Source: Trichoplax sp. H2 (lineage: Eukaryota; Placozoa; Uniplacotomia; Trichoplacea). From it: a stretch of DNA of 64,000 nt. Each line of letters starts with the position of its first letter. Position 1 is the stretch's first letter. A model generated the notes under the pieces. The model did no database searches. It was not told the origin of the DNA and saw only the letters and a list, made by a program, of their open reading frames with translations. The position numbers and the translations under genes were made by a program. This document shows positions 52,475 through 64,000 of the stretch, piece after piece. The stretch is from positions 62,001-126,000 of the forward strand of contig NOWV01000045.1 of assembly GCA_003344405.1 (NCBI GenBank), written 5' to 3'.

Positions 52475-54598
52475 ATGGATGATACGCGAGCTATTTATTG
52501 CCTGGGTTGCAAGACCTCGTCATATCAAAATCCCAAGTTAAAATTTTTAGTTAATGCTTGTGGCCATCGTTTGTAAGTCATCGATGAAGAAATCAATTAA
52601 TGAATTATACTATTTAAATCATGTTGCAGTAATACTGTGTCGTGTCGAGATTCACATATTTGTATTTATTTACTGCCAACACATTAGTCTACGTACAGTT
52701 TTCATTCCATTTACCAAAGTTACAAAATGTCACCTGCCTAAATATTATCGAACAGATCAAGTTTCAACTTTTTCTTACTGCAGGTGTGATGGTTGCATCA
52801 AGGCTATGTTCGTTAGACCTTCGGCTCCTTGTCCTCAATGCGGAACCATATTAAAACGTAGCGAATTTCGCGATCACCTTTTTGATGATGCTCACGTTGA
52901 AAAAGAGATAGATATTCGCAAAAAGATCTTAAAAGTGTAAGTTAAATTAATCCATTACGGATCTAGGTTTTGTAAATACGCGTATATGGGATCAAATTAT
53001 ATTGTAGCAAAAAAAATCAAATTCGCATTGCACAATTGATAGAATAATTTGATACTAATATTCATATGTAATATGTATGAGATATCGATTTCGAAATACC
53101 TTCACGCAAATGAATGGCTCTTAAATAAGTTATGCTCTCTTATTCAGATACAATAAACAAGAAGACGACTTTAAACTTACCTCAGACTATGATGATTATT
53201 TGGAAGCAATAGAAAGTATAAGTACGTTGTAAAACATAATTCTTATGCTTAATAATATTAGTAAATAAATCATGCCAATAAAGAAAATAATATTATCTAC
53301 CTTTAATATCATTATCGTCGATCGACATGTAATTACAATAATATATAATTAAGCATAATGATATGAAATGGAAAATTAAAAAGCGTGGCTAGAGATTAAA
53401 TTTTTGATGTAATAATATTCCACGAACTTAGTATATAACCTCACAAATGGCATTAATGTTGATGAAACGAAGGCTAAGGTCGAAAAATACAAAAAAGATA
53501 ATCAAGCACTCATTGCTAGAAACAGGTCAAGACTGGTAAGCATCATAACCCAAGTATTATACTATCTCATCAACATAAGATCGTAATAGAAATCAATCTA
53601 ATTTTTGGGCATTAGAATTTGGAACAAGAACGAATAACTACTATGGTTAAAACAGAATTAGATGAAATAGAGAAAAAAAAAGAAAAACTACTATTAGAAG
53701 AAAAAGAAGAACTTAGAAAACGCAGATCTGATAAAGAAGCATTATTAAATGATCTAGTAAATTATTTTTATTATGAAAATATGCTACGTCGTCTAAATGC
53801 CATTGTATCAACTTTCAGTACATGTTTTAATGGTGAATTCTCATTTTCTCTAGACGTATGCTGATGCGCCCGTTGACACAGTTCTGGCTAATTATAAGAA
53901 AACCCATACGGAGCAAATGAACAAGAAAAATTTGTTGAACAAGAATGTAGGCATTCGTATTTATTTCTAATGAAGATACATATTTTCTATTACAAATTAC
54001 GTAAAATTATTAATAATATATTTATCGCGACTGCATAGTATAAATGTTGCCAAGGATAAATTTTAGAATGCAAGTATATCCTAACGAACAATTTGTTTAC
54101 TGCCCACATTGTAGTGTAGATTTATATTATATACGAGTATAGGTAAATACTTGTAACAGATTAACGGTAAAGAACTAACGAAAATTCTTCATAATAATTT
54201 AGATGGATGAAAAGGTTGTCTTTTTCACAACCGACAATAAAGAAGAGGGTTACACTTACATTCCATTTAACGAAGATAACCTAGGACCTAAAGCACCATC
54301 TCCAGCGGAACTATTGAAAGAGAAGTATGGACTATTGATCATTTTGACTTTAGAGCCTTACTATTACATCAATATCATAGCAATATTTTATCAATAATTG
54401 ATTAAATGTGATCGAGAATAATCATTAGCATATATCACTTGAAGAAAGACGATTGTAATCCTTACTTCTCCAATTCTGGTTCGAACTAGGTACGTAAGGA
54501 ACGTTCACATATCAGAAGAACTCAAAGGCGGAGGATTTACTACACTGATTGTCTGCAACCGGGCTATACAAGAAGCTTTCAGTTGCTTACTCGATTAA
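52475..54598 (+). CDS. MNAT1: CDK-activating kinase assembly factor MAT1
   Basis: Eight exons, 297 aa (human 309): 52475-52572, 52784-52936, 53148-53221, 53432-53535, 53616-53756, 53854-53946, 54203-54324, 54490-54598. MAT1 is the third subunit of CAK (with CDK7 and cyclin H) and anchors it to TFIIH in the nucleus. The N-terminal C3HC4 RING is intact: CLGC (9-12), CGH (29-31), CDGC (34-37) and CPQC (49-52). DKEVEIRKK-like VEKEIDIRKKILKVYNKQED and YLEAIESIIYNLTNGI follow, then a Lys/Glu coiled coil (about 145-190), and a C-terminal CAK-binding part (YIPFNEDNLGPKAPSPAEL, GGGFTTLIVCNRAIQEAFSC). The start ATG gives MDDTRAIYCLGC, close to relatives. Confidence 0.96.
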
Positions 54599-55559
54599 AA
54601 GACTTTATTCTGATCAACATAAATTTAATCGGTATCGCTTATTTTAAATGCCCCTATATGCGGACGATATACTATACCGAATTATTTTCATGTTACCTTA
54701 CAATTATGGATTCCCGTGCGATTAATCCTGCCATTCAAATCTATACATATGTGCATAAGTGAACTATAACGAAATGATTTAAGAAATTCGAAGTTATGGT
54801 ATTTTGATCTTTCTGTACCTGTATTATATTAAATTCAAACTATATGGCATAGCTAAAATGTAGTTAAAGTAGCTAAATACTATCACTCATTAACTTCCAA
54901 TAATCTTTGGCACGTTATGATGTTAAAGCCACAACATATTTGTAGTACAGTGTCACCTTTGGAATTAAGAAAATCGAGAAGAATTTAGAAAGCAAAACTA
55001 TAATACATCGCCTGCGACCTTTAATCAACCCATGATAGAAACCGTTATTTCAAAGAAACTCTCTCCGAGAACCTCCGTCGTTGTAGTCAGATGTAATTAC
55101 TTGACTGTCCATCTACAAACTAATCTTGAAATAAGCTCTATTGTAAGATAAGATTGTATGTACTGTACCTGGTATAGGTTTTACTTTTGATCTGATCTTT
55201 AAGTATAATTTAATACTTACTAATGCATAAATATATTAAGGATGTAACGGCATCTAATGTATATTCGTATTTATATTTACAGTAATAAAACATGCGATAA
55301 CACGAGCTCTAAATATTTAATGATTAACTTTCTATATTAATGAAGTATTAACTTTTGTTGTAATCTATGTGACTTATGATCTGGAAACTATGTAATCATA
55401 CGAAATTCCTACTATATGTTAGGCATCAAAATTTAATGAGTTTGAAAAAACTAGGGGCTAAACTCGATTTTATGTGAAATAAGTAATTGCATCAATAGGT
55501 AATCCTAACCATAGATCCTATAGTTTACTATATTTAGAAATTTACTGATTTGAAGCGAT

Positions 55560-55820
55560 AAGTATAAGTTGTAAATTCTATGATTTGTCAGGTTTAGAGA
55601 TTGATTTCATTGATCAAAGCTAGAATTAGGATTGCATTTGATCATACTAAGGCTAAATTAGAAGACAGAACCCACCGCCCTTTTTACTAAAAGTAAATCA
55701 TAAATTGCAAATTCTATGATTTGTCATATTCCGAGATTGATCGTTTAATGTTTTTGAGCTAGGGTTGCGGTCGGTATTCGAAAATAGTAGGGTAAAATTA
55801 GACTTCACATGTAATGATTA
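55560..55820. repeat. Diverged tandem pair, about 130 base period
   Basis: Two units share GTAAATTCTATGATTTGTCA / GCAAATTCTATGATTTGTCA, an AGATTGATC-like segment, GCTAGAATTAGGATTG / GCTAGGGTTGCGGT and GGCTAAATTAGA / GGTAAAATTAGA. Confidence 0.6.
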
Positions 55821-58800
55821 GGTATCTGCACATGACCGTAATCTTTATGGTATGGATATTTTTATTTGCAACCTTTTAATTATTACTGCTAACTTAACGA
55901 CTGAAGTAAGTAATTATAACAGATTTTACGTGTTTTTTCATTGAAGCAAATGACCTTCAACATGCGCAATAAAATTATTGAAACTTATAAAACACTCAGA
56001 GCAGTAATAGCGTTAACTTAAGAAATGCAATCAGTGTGCGCCCACCGGCTCATACGAGTATGACCGCTTTGTGCCCAAATATTACTAATAACATATTTTA
56101 AGAGAAATGAAAGTGCAATATCGTGTCCATTAATTAATATAAATATAAGATTTTATACAACTACTATGCAAGGGAACGCTACACCAAAAATTTTAATCAA
56201 TTTACTGATACTAAAGGCAGAAGATAAATTCTTGGGAAGGTATTTACGTTTTTGTTGCTTTGCTATCATTGAATATCTTATCTTATTTAGTACGCAATAT
56301 ATGATAATTTCCATTTATGAAAGCCTAGATAGTATACACTAACAATAAGAATATTTAATAAATTATGGTATTTAAGAGTATAACAGATACTTTATGACAT
56401 CTAATCCGTGGTAACTCGTGATACTCTGATCAAATATTTCTTCCAGCCACGTATATGAACTGATGTAACAAAAATAAAGAAAAGGAAGCGGTTAATCTTG
56501 TAAATTCTTTCACCACATCACTTCCTATTACTTCACTATATATAATTGTCATTAAATCTATCCTACTGAAAGTTAGATAGAGGAGACCTATCTGAAGTTC
56601 AAAGTGGAAAAAATCTAAGGAAATGTCTTTTACTGTCATTATTTTATGAGGAAGCTTATCCAGGAATGTGCTAATAACGGTTTATCGATGAATTTTTTAC
56701 GTTCGTTTATAGACAGATACATTCACTTATAATAATATCATCGGAGTATTGATAACTGATGTTAACAAGGCAATACTGTATGAACTTGTAGATTTTCAAT
56801 AAAAGTTCAATAGTTTAGTTTTGAAAAGACGTATAGTTTACTATAATCGCCTAACGATGAAGGAGATCGTCAGTATTTATAATCGTAATGCAGCAATTTC
56901 TGGTAATGGCTATTTCTTCGATATCAACTCCGGTTTGTAGGGCAATGAAAATCGAACGCATGAGAGTTCTGTTATATCATATCTTACGAAGTATTGTTAT
57001 CTAAGGAGTAATCAATTTAATTATTTGTTACTTTTATTTAAATGCATGATTAATTTACGTAGGACATTTACACTAAAAAGAGAAATCAACGAGTGGGTTT
57101 TACGGTATATGAAATGCAAAGTATTTAATACTCATACCTACGTATATATGCCTAATTCTTGAGTTAGAACTATGTACTAATGTTAGTACATCAAGGACTC
57201 CCTTAAAAATAAATGTAGATTTCAATTAATTATAATACTGTAACATGGCCCTCAGTTATATCGAAAGTGGCGTGATATCGATGACTCTCTTTACACATAC
57301 TAATGTTAATTAACATATGGCATTTCTATAATAAAATCTGTGCAATCTGTAGTAATGCGGTGACTCGTTTCCATTAGCCAGGTAATAAGGGTGATAACAA
57401 ATCGCACTGATAGACTCAGTTTATCATTAATAACAAACAGATTCATATAAGCAGATAGAAAGATAAGGATTGAATCAAACATTTATTCTTAATAAGATTT
57501 AGACCGGGACATTCCAATGGTATGATTAATGTTAATCCCTTTGATTAAACTTATGCTGATGTTAAGTATCTCTTTTTAAGATATAAGCGCAGCTATTTAT
57601 TTAGTACTGGTATTACTAGGTATTATTATAATTCTACAAGTTGGCTTACTTTAGTCCGATATTTAGTCTGATCAAAATCACTCTAATTCGATTAGATTAA
57701 AACAATTAATATGATCTCTTTACATATGGAAGCCAATTAGTAATTACCAAATTAGCTTACGTGTATAAGCGATGATCAATATGATAACTGTTCATCTTAA
57801 GCTGAACAACTTATTCATTGATCCAAGCCAAGCGATATTCGTACGACTGTACTTGACTAACCTCTATTTATTGATAGCTATCTTATTAAAATGTAGATAA
57901 TCTTTTCAGATCTTCATAATTAATTTAGTTCTAATCTAGTGTAAATTTCTAAGCCATATTATCTCGAAACTTCACGTTGTGACTAAATCTCCTCTTTGAT
58001 GATTTTTTAACTTTTCCGTTTCATAATTTTCTTACTTCTATTTAATATCGCCATATAATACAGAACGAATGAGTAAGCAAGGTGAAGATATTGATGTATT
58101 GTTAAAGAATTTAAAGTATAAGAATGGATTACATTTTGTTTTTAAATATAAGTAAATATTTTATTAACATCAAAAACCATGCAACATGTTTTGCTACAGT
58201 TAGTAAACATTCAATAATCTAATATGAAATACGTGACGCATATAGGTGTGGTTACGATAAATTGCAGTTCGAGCCTTAGCTATATCAATCTAACATTTTT
58301 AAGTATTCTAAACTCTATTTTTATTGAATGCTGTCAGGTAGGATGCCATAGATTAGGCATTATACTGTATAGGAATGTACATATGATAGGTACTAGCGAG
58401 AGTCAAATTATATACTCTTATTGTATTGATATATCATTTTAATACGATTTCAAGATACAACTAATTGCAAAATTGTGCTTTGATTATTAATTAATCGTAA
58501 AAAATCCTGTCACGTTTTCGTTGTCAGGTAATAAAATTTTTTAACCATCACTATAGTATCGGTAAATAAAAATTAAGTAGTCATGACGACTACTTAATTT
58601 CAATTCTTAAATCTTAAATTTGTAAACTTAAGGAAGGAATTGTATCTAAACTATTTCAATAACTCATATCTTTAAATAAAATTCCTCAAGCGATAATATA
58701 GCAAATAATATTTACTGTAAGGCTACTGTATTCAAGCTAGTATATAATCTGCTATTGATATATTTTTGATATAAAGACTACGAATATAACTTTAATTACA

Positions 58801-59807
58801 ACATTCAACCAATACTTCCATATGAATACTCGTATGTACGTTTAATGTCAAAGTAAAGAAACTATGTTATTTATATCAGCCTTAACCAAATTATTGGGGT
58901 ATTAGGACAGCAATAAAGAGCATCTTTTAATTAGTTTAAATAATATTTATTGCATCCTTCAGAATTATTCCATTAATCAAGACTCTGATAATTTACAGCA
59001 CTTCAAATTCCAGTAATAGTACAATGATTTGACATATAAACGTATGCACATTATAACTCTACGTCAAGGCTCATTTATATTTATATATTTGTATAAATAT
59101 ATCTATAGAACTCCCCTAAATAACAATTATTAATAATAATATTGTCAATATCCGATCAAGTAAGACACAATAGACGCTACTGGAATTGTTTTGCCTCGTC
59201 TAATGCTATCAACTCAGAAAAAAACATTTAATTGTTTTTTTGTTCATATTACTATAGTTTTCAGAGTCTTTGTCAGTATTTTCAAACATATGCTTTGATT
59301 TCTTAATGGCAATACCAATGGTTATCTGTCTCAACTTAAATTATTATTAGCAAAACTGTCTATCACACTCCTAATTGAATCAAATAGGATAAAACTATTA
59401 ATCTTATTGTCTTACTTTTAATTATAAGCTATAACTCATCATGACTCATGCTGCTTTATTTGCAATATCTATCTAATTATTTCAAATTGGCTATTTCAAT
59501 TTTATAGTACAAATGTAATTTTTTTTAATAATTCCTGATAGTATAGTATATCTATCTCGAATTATACTGATTCGTAAGAGAATAAGCACTATTCGTAGCA
59601 ATATTCGCACGTATGGTATTAATTTGATTTTATATCAATCCCACGAAGAGAATTTGGAGTAATTAAGGAATATTTTTGTGCATTGCTTTATAATAGATAC
59701 TGATATGATACGTATAAAATTATTTGACTAGTATAATTATTTCTCAAAGGTTATCCTCGATGGATCTCCTTCGTTATGCCCAACACTGACTAATTAAATT
59801 TTCTCTA

Positions 59808-60118
59808 GTGATAAAAAATCAACGACTTCCGCTTATTCGCTGTACAATTATTATCGAATGATGTTACGCCATTCAACGATTTATCAATTTTTTATTATTT
59901 AACCTTTTTCGTCTAGTAATAGGAAATCGCCGAGTTCCGTTTTTATCCACAATATGATCATTATTTTACAATGTTACTTACGTCATTCATCAATTTATCA
60001 TTTTGGACCTTATTTTGGCTACTTTTCTTAAATAATAAGAAATCGCTAACTTTCGTTGATTCGCTGCGTAACCATTATTGCACAATGATACTTTACTCAT
60101 AAATTTATCATTTTAAGC
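59808..60118. repeat. Tandem repeat, about 110 base period, three diverged copies
   Basis: Copies begin near 59808, 59918 and 60034. Each contains AATCGCCGAGTTCCG-like, ATTATT, ACAATGATGTTAC-like and ATTTATCATTTT segments in the same order. Confidence 0.75.
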
Positions 60119-63100
60119 TTTACTTTATGGTATTTTAGCTTCAGCATTAGCAATCTAGATTTAATTCTTATAATAGGCCTGTAATATAAGTACTGCATAC
60201 TAACTCAATTTAAGATTGATTAAATAAAGTCTAGTTGCGGCAAAACTACTGTATACAGTATCCATATTTTATCATGAAATGGTGAAAGAATTCGATTTCT
60301 TTAATCTCTTTTAGTATTCTCTTCACTATCCACCTTTTATAATGAAATTTATTTAATACTGATTGTCACTTTAGTGTAATACCAGTTTAAATTACAGATG
60401 TTGAATAAATAGCAATAACTACTAATAGCTCATGTTTTAAAATTTCATTTTATTTTGAACAGCTGTTTATTTTTATGTTTGAATTCTAATTATTGTATTA
60501 TCTGTACAGTCATTTCATTTCTTATTAAGAAAAAATTATAGGAAATAACACACTGCTTTATCATATAGCTGACTTAATCAGCCAATGAAATCGATCAATA
60601 GCAATTCTACATTTTAAATTTGATAGTAATCCAGTCTAAGCTATTTTATATATTTTTCCCCCTAATTGAGTTAAGGTATTTATTTTATCATTAATGCGTA
60701 GTGCTCATAAAAAGTTATAAAACAGAAAAAATCTGTGTACCTTTAATTTCGAGTATTTCATTATTTAATAGGATAGTTCTATCTCTTTCTTCTAATTACT
60801 TAACTACCTCGGCATAAATCAAAGAAATTATGATTTCATTTTAAAGAAAACAATGACTGTTTTATTCCAATTTACGCAAGTACTCCTTACAGTGCCATAT
60901 ATTCGATTTCTAATAAGTCAGAGCACCGTTATCATCTACTGTAGATTTGTTAGTAAAATCGTGGTCACGTCTTTCATGACGTGTCGTAAATTATAGACAC
61001 ATTATTTCCTTCCTGAAGCATGAGAATTAATTGCTTTAGTTTAGTACATATATCGCATTATCATATTCTTTTTTTAAGAGAATGAATTAATACTGTTTGC
61101 TGTTTTGTTAATCTAATAACAATTATAAAATAATATGATTATAGCCGTCATAAAACATCAATTTTAATTTGTTATTCAATATTTTCTTATGCTCAATTTA
61201 TAGAATTACTCGTTAATAATGACGTGAGAATCAATAAGAAAATAACAGTTGTCATGCTATACAATATAAGAAGGGTAAGAAATTCTTATATTTTAAAAAT
61301 TTCACGATTAAATTAAATCGTCACTTCCTAGTATTTCAAATTCAATATTAATGATACTATAGCTAATCATCCAAAAATAACTTAATTCGGTCCTTTTCTA
61401 TAAATCAATTGATAAACTATGGTAGAGCAAGAAGGAAGGAAACAACTCATTATTCTATTCATATCATTTTCTTCCTGTTTGTACTTTTTTTCCGCTTATA
61501 ATTATTTATTCATACTTAGACCAACTTGTGATGATATCCAAACAGCACATGCCGATAGATTGAAATCCTTATTTTTTACACTTAGTACTCAATTAGAATC
61601 GTTGTATGTCACTTGTATATCCTGAAATTACTTTGGATACTAATATTAACGCAGCGTTTTTAATGACAACAAGCTTAAACGATGACGGCGATCATTGTTT
61701 TTAGTTGATAACTTAAGTTGGTCGTTTCAGTAGATTACGTGAGAAAGTTTCCTTTTCCCTATGTGTTATTGACATCGTTTAATATTACAATACTAAAAAG
61801 AACGACACGAGGAATGGAATCTGAAACAGTTATATTAATGTTATCATGGAAGTTTCATTATTGTAGAAACCGATGTTGAAAAATCTTAAATATATTGTGA
61901 ATGATAATTGTTAATTTAACGTTAATCAACGATTTGAAGAGAAATGTCGCAATATTAAATCAAAGAACTGTGATAAAACTGGAACAAAGCCAAAAATTTT
62001 GTCCACTACTTTTAAACAAATTAAAACAGAAGCCGGCCTTTAAATATTTAGGCACTAAATTGGACATTATCAGACTAATTTTTATTTATGCACTGTTTAT
62101 AATTTGAATCGATTAATGGAATAGGGGACAAAAGAGTATTAGACTAAAGCAATATGATTGATAGAATAAATCAACATGACAATATTTAGAAATTATCCAC
62201 AATATGATTAGGCAAAGAATGAGCGAGAGAATAGAGCATTTTTTAAAGCAACAGCTAGTCTATTAAACATAACATACACATAGCATTAACATTCGTCATC
62301 ATAACATCAATATGATTATCGATAATAAATAATAAATTAAAGCAATCAATCAATTCTACGCTTAATTGCTTATTTATCCATTAACAGGAAAAAATCTGCA
62401 GTTTGCATGATAATAGAATTATAATTGTTGGATACAATATCCGGACTGACTGTAAAACAAAATTATGATAATTTAAGCTTTAATGAAGCCCTTAAATCTA
62501 AAAAATGCAATAAAACTAGACATAAGGTATATTAATGTATTGTATAAAAGTAATCGTGTACTGTATATGGTGTAACACAGATGTTAAGTATTTGAGTATG
62601 ATTTTGATTTCATTAAAGTCAAGTAAATATTAAAAGCATCGATTGAAAAGCGCTAATATTGTTTGAGTTAAATAACAGTTAATGCTTAAAATTTTTGTAG
62701 TAGCCTTAAGATTTAGTTAGAAATGTTAATTCCATAACCAAAAAAATTGACAAAAATTTTGTAAAAAGAACTATTTTCTCTACTATCTGGAAGTTCTAAG
62801 GAAAGCAGTTTACATTATAAAACCGAACACGCTTAAATATTAGAATGCTTACGAAGGGGTAGGTTATATATATTCTATTGCGTAATAATCACTAGAGCTA
62901 AAGTCTCTATTTATTTATTTATTGATCTTATGTTAGCTCTAATGATTAAATTAGATAGTTTAACAGGATTAATATATGTAACTTAAATAAACCCCAAAAA
63001 TCGTAAATTAGGTATACCAGAAAAATAGTCCTTGTCCAATTAATTTTATACATGATAATCTTCCATTTCAAGTTCTGTTGCCAAAGCAAAATGATCACAT

Positions 63101-64000
63101 AAATTCTAAGCATTAATAGAATTCAGTGAATGCAATATTCGTATATTGTACGTTGATAAAATATTTATTTTTCGTGATGATAAAATTAAAATTAAGAACT
63201 TCATTGAGACAGCATTTCGTATTAGATGGACAACTTGTGATTAAATTCAACTGACTAATAGAAGGTTGTAGACGTGAAAGTTTTAAATTTTATATTATAA
63301 CACAATATCTGATTCCACATGAAATACTTATAGGAACAAAACTTTACAGGTTATCCAATGACCTAAGACTATGACCACGTACATGTACAAATATGTAACA
63401 GACAGAAAATGGTCATCGATTGACATTTCTAATTTATTTATTTACTTGTTTATTTTTATAACAGTCGATTCAGTCGTATAATAAAAGCATGATAAATACA
63501 GTATCAAAATGAATATTTCTATGGTAATAATAAACGTATGGGCAATGCCTACAAACATGTTACTTGCCTTGATAGTCATTTTAATGCTCTGGCGGTAGCG
63601 TCAATATTTCTCCTACAAAAATCTTAATGATGAGTAAATTGCTAATCGATTACAAAATTCTTTAATCAATATTTAGGCTATTAAAATTAGCAACAGAAGT
63701 TTAACTTACAACGCTATCTCCCTTACAGCCTATTTTGATCGAGTTTGATTTTAAAAAAATAAACAAACTGTAAAATGGGATATCCATTGGAAAGGATAGT
63801 ACTGTACACTGTGTCCATTATACTCTTAATGGGATAAAGTTCCATTCAGATTGGATCGTATTATAATAGGGACTTTTCGTTAATTATAATATTTAAGTTC
63901 TCGTAGTTCAATATAGAATACATTATTGCCATAGCTATTTTCCAAATTTTAACCATACTATTTATATTATAATTGTCTATCGAAAAACTAGGCGCGTTTC

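Larger units (their letters stand above)
54599..64000. other. 9.4 kb AT-rich stretch without recognisable genes
   Basis: I read both strands for exons with splice sites and family motifs and found none. Short open frames (for example near 56430-56639, 58224-58442, 61419-61625, 61901-62107) have biased or hydrophobic content and no paired splice sites. It holds two diverged tandem arrays (55560-55820, 59808-60118) and an isolated AGTACTGTACACTGTG motif at about 63799. It may be intergenic DNA or a long intron of a gene outside the window. Confidence 0.5.

Noticed and set aside
58224-58442. Open frame of 72 codons
   Set aside because: Isolated, without splice sites or similarity to a known family; expected by chance in 9 kb.

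Overview
The window is nuclear DNA from an animal and carries no prokaryotic, plasmid or viral gene organisation. It is AT-rich. Every recognisable protein is split into many short exons with GT-AG introns, and the gene set (a Smaug PHAT protein, the BBSome subunit BBS8, claspin, golgin-84, syntaxin-5, MAT1) is metazoan. The small introns, the very conserved exon phases and the yeast-like long DPH6 suggest an early-branching animal, and I infer a placozoan such as Trichoplax. That species call is an inference, not something read directly. Gene models were built by hand: each open exon was joined only where splice sites and codon phase agreed, and every complete model has a length divisible by three. 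Layout: a 5' fragment of Smaug (minus strand) runs off the left edge. It is followed by an uncertain minus-strand gene end (5.6-6.1 kb), then BBS8/TTC8 (minus) head to head with AAR2 (plus). AAR2 is tail to tail with DHTKD1 (minus, 28 exons). An assembly gap with duplicated flanks lies between DHTKD1 and DPH6 (minus). DPH6 is head to head with golgin-84 (plus), golgin-84 is tail to tail with syntaxin-5 (minus), syntaxin-5 is head to head with claspin (plus), claspin is tail to tail with NDUFAF7 (minus), and NDUFAF7 is head to head with MNAT1 (plus). The last 9.4 kb holds no gene I can recognise, only AT-rich DNA with two small diverged tandem arrays. Function: the genes are housekeeping rather than one pathway. 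They cover mRNA regulation (Smaug), cilia (BBS8), U5 snRNP assembly (AAR2), mitochondrial metabolism (DHTKD1, NDUFAF7), diphthamide synthesis (DPH6), Golgi tethering and fusion (golgin-84, syntaxin-5), the replication checkpoint (claspin), and CAK/TFIIH (MNAT1). Golgin-84 and syntaxin-5 act in the same organelle and are neighbours. The strongest unexplained signal is a family of dense GTAC-centred palindromic repeats (units such as TACTGTACAGTA). The clusters lie in the DNA between divergent gene starts or just upstream of starts, never in coding exons. Other points of interest are a partial tandem duplication of Smaug exon 1, an allelic-looking duplication with a 494-base indel around the gap, a GC-AG intron in claspin, an Arg-rich N-terminal extension of syntaxin-5, and an NRF1-like palindrome between NDUFAF7 and MNAT1.
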